Positions 15,982 through 24,509 of a DNA stretch of 64,000 bases are shown here, in pieces. Made by a program: the position numbers and the translations under genes. The notes under the pieces were generated by a model that ran no database searches, was not told the DNA's origin, and saw only the letters and a list, made by a program, of their open reading frames with translations. Each line of letters starts with the position of its first letter. Position 1 is the first letter of the stretch. Origin of the DNA: Candidatus Galacturonatibacter soehngenii (GTDB taxonomy: Bacteria > Bacillota > Clostridia > Lachnospirales > Lachnospiraceae); assembly GCF_008830185.1 (NCBI RefSeq), contig NZ_WAGX01000004.1:620001-684000 (forward strand), in the 5' to 3' direction.

Positions 15982-15994
15982 TAACATGATGTTA
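15982..15994. promoter_or_regulatory. Palindrome TAACATGATGTTA before the LanF-like gene
   Basis: A 13-bp perfect palindrome lies within a larger TTGTTT...AAACAA frame (15977-16002), 22-34 bp upstream of the start codon. It may be an operator or a leader hairpin of the resistance operon. Confidence 0.35.
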
Positions 15995-16051
15995 GCAAAC
16001 AATTTTAAAGATTTAATAAAGATTCTAATTTTTATTTCTCTTATTGATACT

Positions 16052-16822
16052 TTAATCCATACCATTTAAGTTTTTTGAAATAAATTCTTTTGTCATTCTG
16101 GCGATATTATCCGCATTTGACCAATGTAAATAATGTCCGCCTTCTAGAATTTCAATCATTTGTATGTTGGAATTTGATATTAGTTCTTCATGAAGGGGCA
16201 GCCACTCTCCATCACTTACAGATTCTGTAGCTAAAAATGCTAAAATAGGTAAATCATTTGGATATTTTACATCATACAGTTCTTTTGTATTTGCATTTCC
16301 CATATTGTACTCATTTATCACAGTACGGTTTCCGCTATTCCAAGCCGTTGCCATTTTGTTTCATTTCATTTGTTCTTCGGAATAATAATTATATTCGTTC
16401 ATTCCATCGTCAATAGGTGGTAATGGATAAGCTGCATCTAACGCTTGTAACGCTATTCTTATTTCCTTCACAATGTTTTCATTTGAACGTTCTTTCATTG
16501 TTGAGTCACTAAAACCATATCCAAAATATTCAAGTATTACTACTTTGTAATCTTTACCTAATCTTTCTGCCAAAGGCATAAAATCTATGATTGGAGAAGC
16601 AGTTCCTAAACCACTTAATAAGACAATTGTTTTCTCTCCTGCTCCTGTTGTGTACGCTTGCATATTGCCTCCATCTACCTCTATCGTTTGCCCCATTTTA
16701 TATTTATTCTTTTCAAATGGTTTTAAAATGTTATGTACAATTGCTGATATTATGATTAAGGCAACTAAAATGACTACGATCCAAAGAACTATCTTACCCG
16801 TTTTATTCATATGTTTTTTCAT
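16052..16822 (-). pseudogene. Alpha/beta hydrolase, internally deleted and interrupted by a stop
   Basis: Two in-frame pieces (16822-16361 and 16360-16052) are separated by a TGA at 16363-16361. The first has a membrane anchor, the oxyanion segment LLSGLGTASPIIDFMPLAE and a GYGFSDS motif. The second ends with the GGHYLHW segment that holds the catalytic histidine. The part that should contain the nucleophile elbow (a G-H-S-x-G-like motif) and the following strand is absent: the chain runs from EIRIALQ straight to ALDAAYPLPP. The deletion and the stop together mean no active hydrolase can be made. RBS and start codon are still intact, so decay is probably recent. Confidence 0.85.
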
Positions 16823-16915
16823 GTACTTTCTCCTTATGTATCTACAACTTTAAAATCTAATGATACAAATATAACGACATTTTCCTTACTCTTAGATAAA
16901 TAAACATAGATACCG

Positions 16916-16953
16916 TTGTATTATTGTATTACTCTATTAATACAATAATACAA
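16916..16953. repeat. 15-bp AT-rich inverted repeat, candidate operator
   Basis: TTGTATTATTGTATT (16916-16930) and its exact reverse complement (16939-16953) are separated by 8 bp, about 95 bp upstream of the decayed hydrolase. The TTGTATTATTG-type arms resemble operators of TetR or MarR regulators, but no such regulator gene is adjacent. Confidence 0.5.
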
Positions 16954-17001
16954 TATATTTTATATTCTGTCAACACAATAATTTAGGCAAAAGTATTCAT
17001 T

Positions 17002-17046
17002 ACAACACAAAAGGGTAACCCTTGTAGGGCTACCCTTTTGTGTTGT
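17002..17046 (-). terminator. Intrinsic terminator of the ClpP-like gene
   Basis: Perfect 16-bp inverted repeat (17002-17017 and 17031-17046, containing CACAAAAGGGTA) with a 13-nt loop, 41 bp beyond the stop codon. Confidence 0.85.
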
Positions 17047-17086
17047 ATATTCAGTGATATTTCATATCTTTGTAGTTGAAGGAATG

Positions 17087-17899
17087 TCAGGATTTTTTTG
17101 TTTTTTCGTTTTTTACATTCTTTTCATTCGTTTCTTTGCTTGCCTTCGTTTCTTTTTGTTTCGATTGTTCTTTGGAATCTTTGTTTTCATTACACTCATT
17201 CGATTTTCTTTCGTCTATCATCTGATAAAGCTTTTGCAGTGCTTCTCTTATTCCTCCTACTTCATCAATCAATCCTTCGAAAACTGCTTCTTTTCCAACT
17301 AATATCGTACCAACATCCTTCGTTAATATACCCGTTTCCATCATTAGATTTTCTAATCTCTTTTCATTTGTCTTACAATGGCTTGCTATAAATTTTAAAA
17401 TTCTATCCTGAATTATTTTAAAGTAGTCAAATGTTTGCGGTACTCCAATTACCAGACCATTTACTCGAACAGGATGAATAATCATCGTTCCACTTGGAAC
17501 AATGAAAGAGTAATCCGTTGCAACAGCAAGTGGCACTCCGATGGAATGACTTCCCCCAAGTACAAGAGATACTGTTGGCTTGCTAAGAGACGCAATCATT
17601 TCTGCAATCGCAAGTCCACTTTCGACATCTCCTCCCACTGTGTTTATTATTATTAATACTCCATCAACCTCAGTACTATCTTCAATGGAAGCCATAGTTG
17701 GTAAAACATGTTCATATTTCGTTGTTTTGGTGTTGGGTGGAAGGCATTCGTGTCCTTCAATCTCTCCAATAATACTAAGTAAATGAATGCGACAATTGTT
17801 TTTATTTTTATCTAATGTTAGTTGCCCAGTTGCTTTTATTTTTTCATCCTTTTTCTCTTCTACTTCTTCTTTTACTTTTTCATTTTCATTATTTGCCAT
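17087..17899 (-). CDS. ClpP-like serine protease, TepA type
   Basis: 270 residues. A charged, Lys/Glu-rich N-terminus (1-30) is followed by a ClpP/crotonase-type fold. The catalytic triad is probably S119 in LGGSHSIG, H142 in MIIHPVR and D195 in LTKDVG. DGVLIIINTVGGDVESGLAI is the typical ClpP strand-turn that shapes the oxyanion hole. The last 50 residues are an almost pure Lys/Glu/Asn/Ser tail. It has no signal peptide, so it acts in the cytoplasm or at the inner membrane face, as proposed for TepA-type proteins. The ribosome binding site is part of a long hairpin (17905-17976). A frameshifted 5' copy lies at 11401-11606. Confidence 0.85.
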   Translation of the reverse strand: MANNENEKVKEEVEEKKDEKIKATGQLTLDKNKNNCRIHLLSIIGEIEGHECLPPNTKTTKYEHVLPTMASIEDSTEVDGVLIIINTVGGDVESGLAIAEMIASLSKPTVSLVLGGSHSIGVPLAVATDYSFIVPSGTMIIHPVRVNGLVIGVPQTFDYFKIIQDRILKFIASHCKTNEKRLENLMMETGILTKDVGTILVGKEAVFEGLIDEVGGIREALQKLYQMIDERKSNECNENKDSKEQSKQKETKASKETNEKNVKNEKTKKS

Positions 17900-17904
17900 T
17901 AAAA

Positions 17905-17976
17905 AAATCCTCCATTTTCGTTAGAAGGATACACATTTTCTTGTGTAATCCTATCATCTTCTATTATGGAGGATTT
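17905..17976 (-). promoter_or_regulatory. Leader hairpin that sequesters the Shine-Dalgarno of the ClpP-like gene
   Basis: Perfect 11-bp arms AAATCCTCCAT (17905-17915) and ATGGAGGATTT (17966-17976) enclose a second hairpin GGATACACA/TGTGTAATCC (17927-17935 and 17942-17951). On the minus-strand transcript the 3' arm contains the GGAGGA ribosome binding site of the gene starting at 17899, paired to an anti-SD about 60 nt upstream and followed by seven U. It could be a translational switch, an RNA thermometer, or a terminator for the MATE transcript. Confidence 0.65.
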
Positions 17977-17994
17977 ATTATATTTTTATACGGC

Positions 17995-19344
17995 TTAATG
18001 ATTGATTTTAACAACCGATTTCGATTTCCATTTTCCAGACAGATAACGAAGCATCGTTACAAAACAAGCCATTCCCCAAGATAAAGGAATTGCAACCCAC
18101 AAGCCTGTGGAGCCCATAATTTGAATTAATATATAAGATAATAAAACTCTTGCTGATAGCTCTACCAGTCCTATAAGCATAGAGGCATTGACATCTCCTG
18201 AACCTCGAATCACATTTAAAAAGGTCTGCATAATTCCAGCTATGACATAGGCAAAACAAACAATTTGTAAATACTTCGAGCCAATCAATACTGCTTCAAG
18301 TGCTTCCGCTTTATTTAAGAACAAACCTAGCAATGGTATTCTTACTAAAACGATAAAACTTGCGACCACGATGCAACCTCCTATCATGATTACAAGGACT
18401 TGCTTCACTGCTTTCTTAATTCGTTCAATATTTCCTGCACCAATATTATGACCTGTAAAGATAGACATTGCCGTACCAAGAGATACAATTGGTTGTATTG
18501 CGATACCATCAATTTTACTTGCTGCGGTATAGGCTGCAACGGTCATTTCACCACAGGAATTTACCAGACTTTGTACACTCATATTTCCAATTGCAATCAA
18601 AGAGCTTTGCAACGCAGTCGGTACACCAAGTTTAATAATTTTTAAAATCAGCTCCCAATTTAAAATAAGATCTTCCTTTGCAATTATTAATATAGGATGC
18701 TTCTTAACGATAATTATCATACAAAATATAGCGGATACAATTTGTGCAATAATGGTAGCAATGGCAACTCCTGCTACTCCCATGTTGAATTCGACTACAA
18801 ATAACAAATCAAGTACTACGTTTATAAAGGATGAAATAACGAGTGAAAGCAATGGAGTTTTAGAATCTCCGATGCTTCGTAATATCGCCGAACACATGTT
18901 ATAGATTGCAAGTGATAATATACCAGCAAAAAAAATACGCATATAAATCACTGCCTGACCAATAATTGCATCTGGCGTATGTAATGCGGTCAGAATCACT
19001 CTTGATAATAGTACTCCAAGAAGTGTCGTTATGATGCCGACAAACATTATAATATAAAACAATGCGACAACTGCTTTTTTTAACGTCTTTAAATCACCAT
19101 GTCCAAAATACTGCGCAATAATAATAGACGCACCATTTGTCAATCCCATCATAAGTGAAATCAATAAAAAATTTGTAGATCCAGAAGAACCAACAGCAGC
19201 AAGTGCACTTGCACCGACAAATCGTCCTACTACAATAGCATCTACCATATTGTAAAACTGCTGAAATATATTACCTAATATCATTGGACCAGCAAAGGCC
19301 AAAATTAACTTTGCTGGATTTCCTTCGTTCATGTTTTTAACCAT
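17995..19344 (-). CDS. MATE-family efflux transporter
   Basis: A 449-residue membrane protein with about twelve hydrophobic segments. The N-terminal block NPAKLILAFAGPMILGNIFQQFYNMVDAIVVGRFVG and the second-half repeat (NWELILKIIKLGVPTALQSSL) are characteristic of DinF/NorM-type MATE proteins. These export drugs or cationic compounds in exchange for Na+ or H+. It lies between the M16 peptidase and ClpP-like genes, all leftward, but hairpins on both sides suggest it is transcribed alone. The substrate is not predictable. Confidence 0.9.
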   Translation of the reverse strand: MVKNMNEGNPAKLILAFAGPMILGNIFQQFYNMVDAIVVGRFVGASALAAVGSSGSTNFLLISLMMGLTNGASIIIAQYFGHGDLKTLKKAVVALFYIIMFVGIITTLLGVLLSRVILTALHTPDAIIGQAVIYMRIFFAGILSLAIYNMCSAILRSIGDSKTPLLSLVISSFINVVLDLLFVVEFNMGVAGVAIATIIAQIVSAIFCMIIIVKKHPILIIAKEDLILNWELILKIIKLGVPTALQSSLIAIGNMSVQSLVNSCGEMTVAAYTAASKIDGIAIQPIVSLGTAMSIFTGHNIGAGNIERIKKAVKQVLVIMIGGCIVVASFIVLVRIPLLGLFLNKAEALEAVLIGSKYLQIVCFAYVIAGIMQTFLNVIRGSGDVNASMLIGLVELSARVLLSYILIQIMGSTGLWVAIPLSWGMACFVTMLRYLSGKWKSKSVVKINH

Positions 19345-19377
19345 ATCTTTATATCCTAACTTCCTTCAAATACCTAG

Positions 19378-19402
19378 AAGCGTTTGCTATATGCAGACGC
19401 TT
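19378..19402 (-). terminator. Hairpin at the end of the M16 peptidase gene
   Basis: AAGCGT-t-TGC pairs with GCA-g-ACGCTT (19378-19387 and 19393-19402), overlapping the stop codon of the peptidase gene. The U tract is weak. Confidence 0.45.
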
Positions 19403-20624
19403 ATGACAATTTTCCAATGATAGCGGTTGACGGCTTTATGTCTTTTAAATAGTGATCAATAATATAAGATGTATCGTCAAGAGTAACTTTATCAAGTTCT
19501 TTTATTGTTTCATCTAAGGTTACCATTCTATCAAATTGCAACAATGCCTTAGCATTATTCTCCATTCTACATTGTGTACTTTCAGCATTTATAATAAGCT
19601 CAGTTTTTAATTCTTCTCTTGCATTATTTAATTCATGCAAAGTGAATTTCTCTTTTACAAACTCATCGATTGTATGATAAATAGCTTCCATTACCTCTTC
19701 TATAAGTGAGGGATTCATACCAGCATAAATTTGAAGTAAACCGCATTTATCATAAGAGCTTCCGTAAGAATAAATGGAATATACCATTCCCTCTTCTTCT
19801 CGAATCCGTTGGAATAGTCTAGAATTTACACTTCCTCCCAGTACAGAATTTACAATTGAAAATGCATACCTTTCTTCCGATAACGAGGAGATTGCGTTGT
19901 AGGCAACATTAAGATGAGCCTGCTCTAAATCCTTATTTTTTCTATAATCACAGCGGATATATTCTGGTTTTATCAAAGGACTTGTATTTCCCTTAGAAGG
20001 TATCCGTCCAAACGATTCCTCCAGTTTTTCTATCACTTTTTCCAAATTAAAACTTCCAGCGATAGAAATTACAATATTTTCTCCAGTATAATAATTATCT
20101 TTAAAATCAACGATTTGTTTTCTTGTGAAACTTTTTACCGTCTCTTTATCTCCTGAAATAATATATCCATGCGGATTATCCTTCCAAACATATTGTTGAA
20201 GCTCTTCATGTACCATATCTTCTGGTGAATCCTCATACATATCGATTTCATCTAATATAACACTTTTTTCTTTTTCAATATCTTCTTTTGTTATTGTAGA
20301 GTTAATAATCATGTCACTAAGCAAATCAATACTAGCTTCTAGATGAATATCCAATGTTCTTATGTAATAGGACGTGTATTCCTTACTGGTAAAGGCATTT
20401 AGATTTCCCCCCAGACTTGTCGTAATATCTGCAATATCTTTGGCACTCTTTGTCTTAGTTCCTTTAAAGAGCATGTGCTCGATTACATGGGATATTCCAT
20501 TTAATTCTAATGTCTCATAGGCTGATCCGGCTTTTATCCAAATACCAAGTGAAACCGATTTTAAATAAGAAATAGGCTCTAAAACAACTCTGATTTGATT
20601 GGATAATGTAAAGCATTTGATCAT
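19401..20624 (-). CDS. M16-family zinc peptidase
   Basis: 407 residues, the normal length of the bacterial YmxG/PqqL-like processing peptidases. The inverted zinc motif HVIEH is at 46-50 (H46, H50 as ligands, E49 as base), and a downstream glutamate ligand is expected in the KSVILDEIDMYED segment. The C-terminal half contains the R/Y motif region SRLFQRIREEEGMVYS. No signal peptide, so it is cytoplasmic or membrane-associated. It may degrade peptides. It is preceded by a strong terminator and so forms its own unit. Confidence 0.88.
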   Translation of the reverse strand: MIKCFTLSNQIRVVLEPISYLKSVSLGIWIKAGSAYETLELNGISHVIEHMLFKGTKTKSAKDIADITTSLGGNLNAFTSKEYTSYYIRTLDIHLEASIDLLSDMIINSTITKEDIEKEKSVILDEIDMYEDSPEDMVHEELQQYVWKDNPHGYIISGDKETVKSFTRKQIVDFKDNYYTGENIVISIAGSFNLEKVIEKLEESFGRIPSKGNTSPLIKPEYIRCDYRKNKDLEQAHLNVAYNAISSLSEERYAFSIVNSVLGGSVNSRLFQRIREEEGMVYSIYSYGSSYDKCGLLQIYAGMNPSLIEEVMEAIYHTIDEFVKEKFTLHELNNAREELKTELIINAESTQCRMENNAKALLQFDRMVTLDETIKELDKVTLDDTSYIIDHYLKDIKPSTAIIGKLS

Positions 20625-20646
20625 ATCGTGATTCCTTTCCTAAAAA

Positions 20647-20673
20647 CAGAGAATGTGCTGCGCACATTCTCTG
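20647..20673 (-). terminator. Intrinsic terminator of the zinc-ribbon gene
   Basis: Perfect 12-bp stem CAGAGAATGTGC/GCACATTCTCTG with a 3-nt loop, followed on the minus strand by TTTTTA. Confidence 0.88.
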
Positions 20674-20677
20674 CGGT

Positions 20678-21619
20678 TTATTCATAACAATATTCTTTTT
20701 GTAAATCTCGAACCATTTTGTAATAAACATCTTTACATTCCATGTTTTTATTGTCTTCAATGAGCTTTACACAAGGATTTAGATAATTATCCCAGACCGA
20801 TTGATATACTTCTTTTGCATTTGATAGTTTATTAATTCGTTTTACAATGGTAGGAGCAATATTATAGTATTCACTTATCACTTCTTCTCCATCTGGTTGA
20901 TTAAGAAGAAAATGATCTCTATAATGTCTTAGTAAGGTTAATTCATAGCAATCATCACCTTTACCAAGTGTTTCGCAGACTGCTGTTGTGATATAGCATA
21001 ACTTTTTACGAAAACCTTTGAATATATTTTCAAAATCAGATTTTCCAACGTTGGTTTTAGGAAATTTAGCTTTCCATTCTTCCAGAATTTTATCTGCAAG
21101 TTCTTCCATCGCTTTATTTTTATATTCTAATATAAGAGGAACTACGTAAACTGCTAGACTTAAATTAAAATCCATTAGTTTTTGCTCCTTCGCCCCCTTT
21201 TTAGGGATTGAGTCAACTACTTGAGAGGCTTGGCTTACGAATTCCTTCGCTAGCCTTCCTATTATATCAGTCTTATCATCTGCATAATAAATAGTCTGCC
21301 AAACATTATGAAGCATGTCCTCATTTGTATCGTATAAATTTCTAAAATAAGATTCATATTGATCTTTTTTAAATGCTTGTAAAGGATTCTCTAAATCCAA
21401 TAAAAGTTTGGGTAACTTTTCGAAAGCTTCATCTAAACTTTTTTCATAATTTAGTGGGATTTGTTCCTCATCTACTTTAGTTTGACTATGACTTTCCTCT
21501 TTAATCACCTCACTAGCAGGCAACTTAGAGCCACAATACATACAAATAATCTCTTCTATATTGTCCGGTACTTGAAGTATGCCAAGACATTTTGGACATT
21601 TACCTTCTTTAAAATTCAT
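20678..21619 (-). CDS. Zinc-ribbon protein with CFI-box C-terminal domain
   Basis: 313 residues. A zinc ribbon with CPKC (8-11) and CMYC (31-34) is followed by GSKL. Residues 70-200 are helical and without a recognised domain. Residues around 210-255 (CYITTAVCETLGKGDDCYELTLLRHYRDHFL) form a CFI-box, a cysteine-containing module of unknown function often attached to zinc-ribbon and restriction-like proteins. It lies just downstream of YebC with 32 bp between them and ends at a strong terminator. Function unknown. Confidence 0.7.
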   Translation of the reverse strand: MNFKEGKCPKCLGILQVPDNIEEIICMYCGSKLPASEVIKEESHSQTKVDEEQIPLNYEKSLDEAFEKLPKLLLDLENPLQAFKKDQYESYFRNLYDTNEDMLHNVWQTIYYADDKTDIIGRLAKEFVSQASQVVDSIPKKGAKEQKLMDFNLSLAVYVVPLILEYKNKAMEELADKILEEWKAKFPKTNVGKSDFENIFKGFRKKLCYITTAVCETLGKGDDCYELTLLRHYRDHFLLNQPDGEEVISEYYNIAPTIVKRINKLSNAKEVYQSVWDNYLNPCVKLIEDNKNMECKDVYYKMVRDLQKEYCYE

Positions 21620-21651
21620 GATTACCTCCGTATTTAGGTTAAGCTTTTAAC

Positions 21652-22380
21652 CTATTCAGCCCAATTATGGTATACTGCTTGAACGTCATCATCTGCATCT
21701 AATAAGTCTAATGTCTTTTGAAGATTAGCAATCGCAGTTTCATCTGTTAGTTCTACCCAAGTCTGTGGGATCATTGTTACTTCTGCCTCTGCCATTGGAA
21801 TTCCCGCTTCTTCAAGCGTTTGTCTTACTTGTGAAAATTCCTCTGGAACTGTGGTTATTTCATAACTATCGTCTTCTTCGTTAAAATCTTCTGCACCTGC
21901 ATCTAGTGCTATCATCATAAGTTCATCTGCGTCCATGGTGCATTCTTCTTTATCAATAATAATTTGTCCTTTTTGATCAAACATAAAAGAAACACAACCT
22001 TGCGTTCCAATACTTCCTTTTCCTTTGGTGAATGCACTTCTAACATTAGCTGCTGTTCTATTTTTATTATCTGTTAACGCATCTACAATAATCGCAGTTC
22101 CATTTGGACCGTATCCTTCATACGTTACTACTTCATAATTAACAGAATTAACATCACCAGCGGCTTTTTTGATTCCACGTTCAATTGTATCATTTGGCAT
22201 ATTATTAGCCTTAGCTTTTGCAACAACATCCCTTAGTCTACTATTATTAGCAAGATCAGCTCCACCTTCTTTTACTGCAACAGCAATTTCTCTACCAATA
22301 ATTGTAAATATTTTTCCTTTTGCCGCATCATTTTTTTCTTTTTTATGTTTTATATTTGCAAATTTTGAATGTCCTGACAT
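21652..22380 (-). CDS. yebC: YebC/PmpR-family protein
   Basis: 242 residues starting [26 protein letters not shown], the conserved beginning of YebC/TACO1-like proteins. The frame opens two codons earlier, but AAGGAG spacing favours the ATG at 22380. The family is full length. Members bind DNA as regulators in some bacteria, and the group has been linked to ribosome stalling relief at proline stretches, so the exact role is open. The acidic C-terminal third ([14 protein letters not shown]) is typical. Confidence 0.92.
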   Translation of the reverse strand: MSGHSKFANIKHKKEKNDAAKGKIFTIIGREIAVAVKEGGADLANNSRLRDVVAKAKANNMPNDTIERGIKKAAGDVNSVNYEVVTYEGYGPNGTAIIVDALTDNKNRTAANVRSAFTKGKGSIGTQGCVSFMFDQKGQIIIDKEECTMDADELMMIALDAGAEDFNEEDDSYEITTVPEEFSQVRQTLEEAGIPMAEAEVTMIPQTWVELTDETAIANLQKTLDLLDADDDVQAVYHNWAE

Positions 22381-22386
22381 GAACAA

Positions 22387-22792
22387 AACTCCTTTTCCTC
22401 TATGTAAATTAAATATCTACTTAATGGACTCTCTCTTAGAGAATCACAAAAGTGTGAGTAAACTCACACTTTCTAATTTTAACACTGATTTAACATCATT
22501 TCAAGGAAAATCTATGAAGTTAGATGTGCTTACGTTATCTTTTTGGATTAAGCTGTTTGTCCAACTTTCGTTGCCATAACACAATGGATTCAAAGCTCTT
22601 TTATAGCTTGTTTCAAGATTGAGAAAGGTAATAGGAAAAGAATTTCTGATTTCTTCTCTTCCTTCACATTTCTTGTATTGTCATTATTTTATCACAACCC
22701 AAACTATAAAATCTATTATTATAGTTAGCATTAGATAAACTATCCTTACGTCCTTTGGCTTTTATCTGTTATTTCTTATTATATTTTCCCGT
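22387..22792. other. 406-bp intergenic region between mazF and yebC
   Basis: I see no supported gene here. It holds two hairpins: an 11-bp stem AAAGTGTGAGT/ACTCACACTTT at 22449-22472 with a 2-nt loop, near the yebC start, and AACTATAA/TTATAGTT at 22702-22726, which may end the mazF transcript. The remainder is AT-rich and presumably carries the yebC promoter. Confidence 0.6.
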
Positions 22793-23149
22793 CTATGTAT
22801 TCAATTCAAGACTAACAAGTAATGCTTTATCTACTTTTTCAAGTATTTCATTGTCTAAATGACATACTTTATCTTTTAATCTTTTCTTATCTATTGTTCG
22901 AAGCTGCTCCAATAAGATTACAGAATCTTTTACAATTGCATACTTCTTTGAATCTATTTCTACATGTGTAGGCAACTTAGCTTTGTTCATTTTAGAAGTG
23001 ATAGCTGCACAAATAACCGTTGGGCTATGTTTGTTACCTACATCATTTTGAATAATCAAGACAGGTCTAATGCCTCCTTGCTCTGAACCTATAACAGGCC
23101 TTAAATCCGCATAAAATATATCGCCTCTTTTAATAATCACTTTTTTCAC
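22793..23149 (-). CDS. ndoA: MazF/NdoA-type endoribonuclease
   Basis: 118 residues with the PemK/MazF core: [32 protein letters not shown], then CAAITSK carrying the catalytic threonine, and the terminal helix [14 protein letters not shown]. It would cut mRNA at short motifs in the cytoplasm. It lies 104 bp downstream of alanine racemase, as in many Firmicutes. The antitoxin MazE that usually sits between is not visible: the gap has no ATG-started frame of useful length. The antitoxin may be elsewhere, or the toxin may be controlled differently. Confidence 0.9.
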   Translation of the reverse strand: MKKVIIKRGDIFYADLRPVIGSEQGGIRPVLIIQNDVGNKHSPTVICAAITSKMNKAKLPTHVEIDSKKYAIVKDSVILLEQLRTIDKKRLKDKVCHLDNEILEKVDKALLVSLELNT

Positions 23150-23253
23150 ACTCCGATGATTTGTAGTTTATGTATCGCTACCTTTATTATTGACTGTTTC
23201 ATCAGACGTATTCCAAAATGTAACTATTTTTTTATCGACTCTTTCTGCAAATA

Positions 23254-24426
23254 TTAAAATTCCAAATAATAATCCTTTGTTTCAACCACCTTATTATTTC
23301 TCAAAAAAATTCGTGGAACTCTTTTTCCAATATCACAAACAAATTCATAATTAAATCGTCCAGATATTTCACTCATTTCCTCTACAAGAATTGACTCGTT
23401 TTCAGATTTACCAATTAAAACTACCTCATCGTTTAGTTGTACCCCTTTTATATCCGTAACATCCACCATAAACTGATCCATACAGACTCTTCCTAATATT
23501 TTTGCTTTTTCACCTCTTATTAAAACCCAGCCTTTGTTTGACAAACTTCTAGGATAGCCATCTGCATACCCAACTGGTATGGTTGCAACCTTTGTAACTT
23601 TATCTGTAATACAAGTCCATCCATAGCTGATACCAGATCCTGGTGTCACCTCTTTTATATGAACAATATGACTTTTCCATTCCAAGACAGGTTGTAACAA
23701 TACTTGATTCATACAAACTTCTGCTGAAGGATAGAGTCCATAAATGCTAATGCCTGCTCTTACTGCGTCCATATTTGCTTCTTTTATATCAATGATTGAA
23801 GCACTATTGGAACAGTGCTTCAATGGTATCGTAATACCTGAATCTTCTATCTTTTTTACAAAACTTTTATACAAAGCCAGTTGCTTATTTGCAGACTCTT
23901 TATCTTTTTCATCGGCCTTTGCAAAATGCGTAAAAACTGCTTCTATTGAAATATTTTCTAGCTGGTTGATTTCTTTTATGGTAGAAATACTTTCTTCTAT
24001 ACACTGAAAACCTATTCGGTTCATACCCGTATCAAGTTTTAAATGTATGTTCACTCTTTTCTTTTGTTTCGCTCCTATATTAGACAGTTCTCTAGCCATT
24101 TCAAGTCCAAAAACGGTAAAATGAATGTCAAGATCAACTAATTTATTATAATGTTCTGGAAACACATAACCTAAAATCAGAATCGGCTTCTTAATTTGAT
24201 TCATTCTAAGTTCAAATGCCTCTTCGGCTGTAGCAACTGCGAATCCCCATATATACTCATATGCTTCAATTAAGCGCGCAATTGGTACTGCACCATGGCC
24301 ATAACCATCTGCCTTTATTACTGCGATAATTTGTGTATCCTTTTCTATATTCGCTTTCATCTGTTGTATGTTGAATTCAACAGCATCTAAATTTACTGTT
24401 GCATAGACTCTATTATATTGATTCAT
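23254..24426 (-). CDS. alr: Alanine racemase
   Basis: 390 residues, PLP-dependent, making D-alanine for peptidoglycan. The cofactor lysine is K38 in AVIKADGYGHG (counted from the chosen start), and the opposite base tyrosine is in GSGISYGW. The frame is open ten codons further upstream, but the GGAGG before the ATG at 24426 fixes this start. It follows the NAD(P)H-hydrate repair gene by about 80 bp. Confidence 0.94.
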   Translation of the reverse strand: MNQYNRVYATVNLDAVEFNIQQMKANIEKDTQIIAVIKADGYGHGAVPIARLIEAYEYIWGFAVATAEEAFELRMNQIKKPILILGYVFPEHYNKLVDLDIHFTVFGLEMARELSNIGAKQKKRVNIHLKLDTGMNRIGFQCIEESISTIKEINQLENISIEAVFTHFAKADEKDKESANKQLALYKSFVKKIEDSGITIPLKHCSNSASIIDIKEANMDAVRAGISIYGLYPSAEVCMNQVLLQPVLEWKSHIVHIKEVTPGSGISYGWTCITDKVTKVATIPVGYADGYPRSLSNKGWVLIRGEKAKILGRVCMDQFMVDVTDIKGVQLNDEVVLIGKSENESILVEEMSEISGRFNYEFVCDIGKRVPRIFLRNNKVVETKDYYLEF

Positions 24427-24509
24427 TTTCTCCTCCATCTGTACGTTAAAACGCACACTCTGGTGTTGCTATGCCCCGCCAATAAGCGAGCGTATATGCA
24501 AAGTACATC

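Noticed and set aside
17054-17391. Phe-rich plus-strand frames opposite the ClpP-like gene tail
   Set aside because: They arise from the Lys/Glu/Asn-rich minus-strand codons read backwards.
17905-17976. A simple intrinsic terminator only
   Set aside because: Possible, but the exact pairing of an anti-SD to the functional SD is more specific than needed for a terminator, so it is reported as a regulatory hairpin with the terminator as alternative.
22169-22579. 136-codon plus-strand frame over the yebC start
   Set aside because: Antisense to the conserved YebC N-terminus, no SD, low-complexity hydrophobic translation.
23150-23253. MazE antitoxin encoded between alr and mazF
   Set aside because: Only an open frame without ATG, GTG or TTG start and too short for a MazE; not supported.
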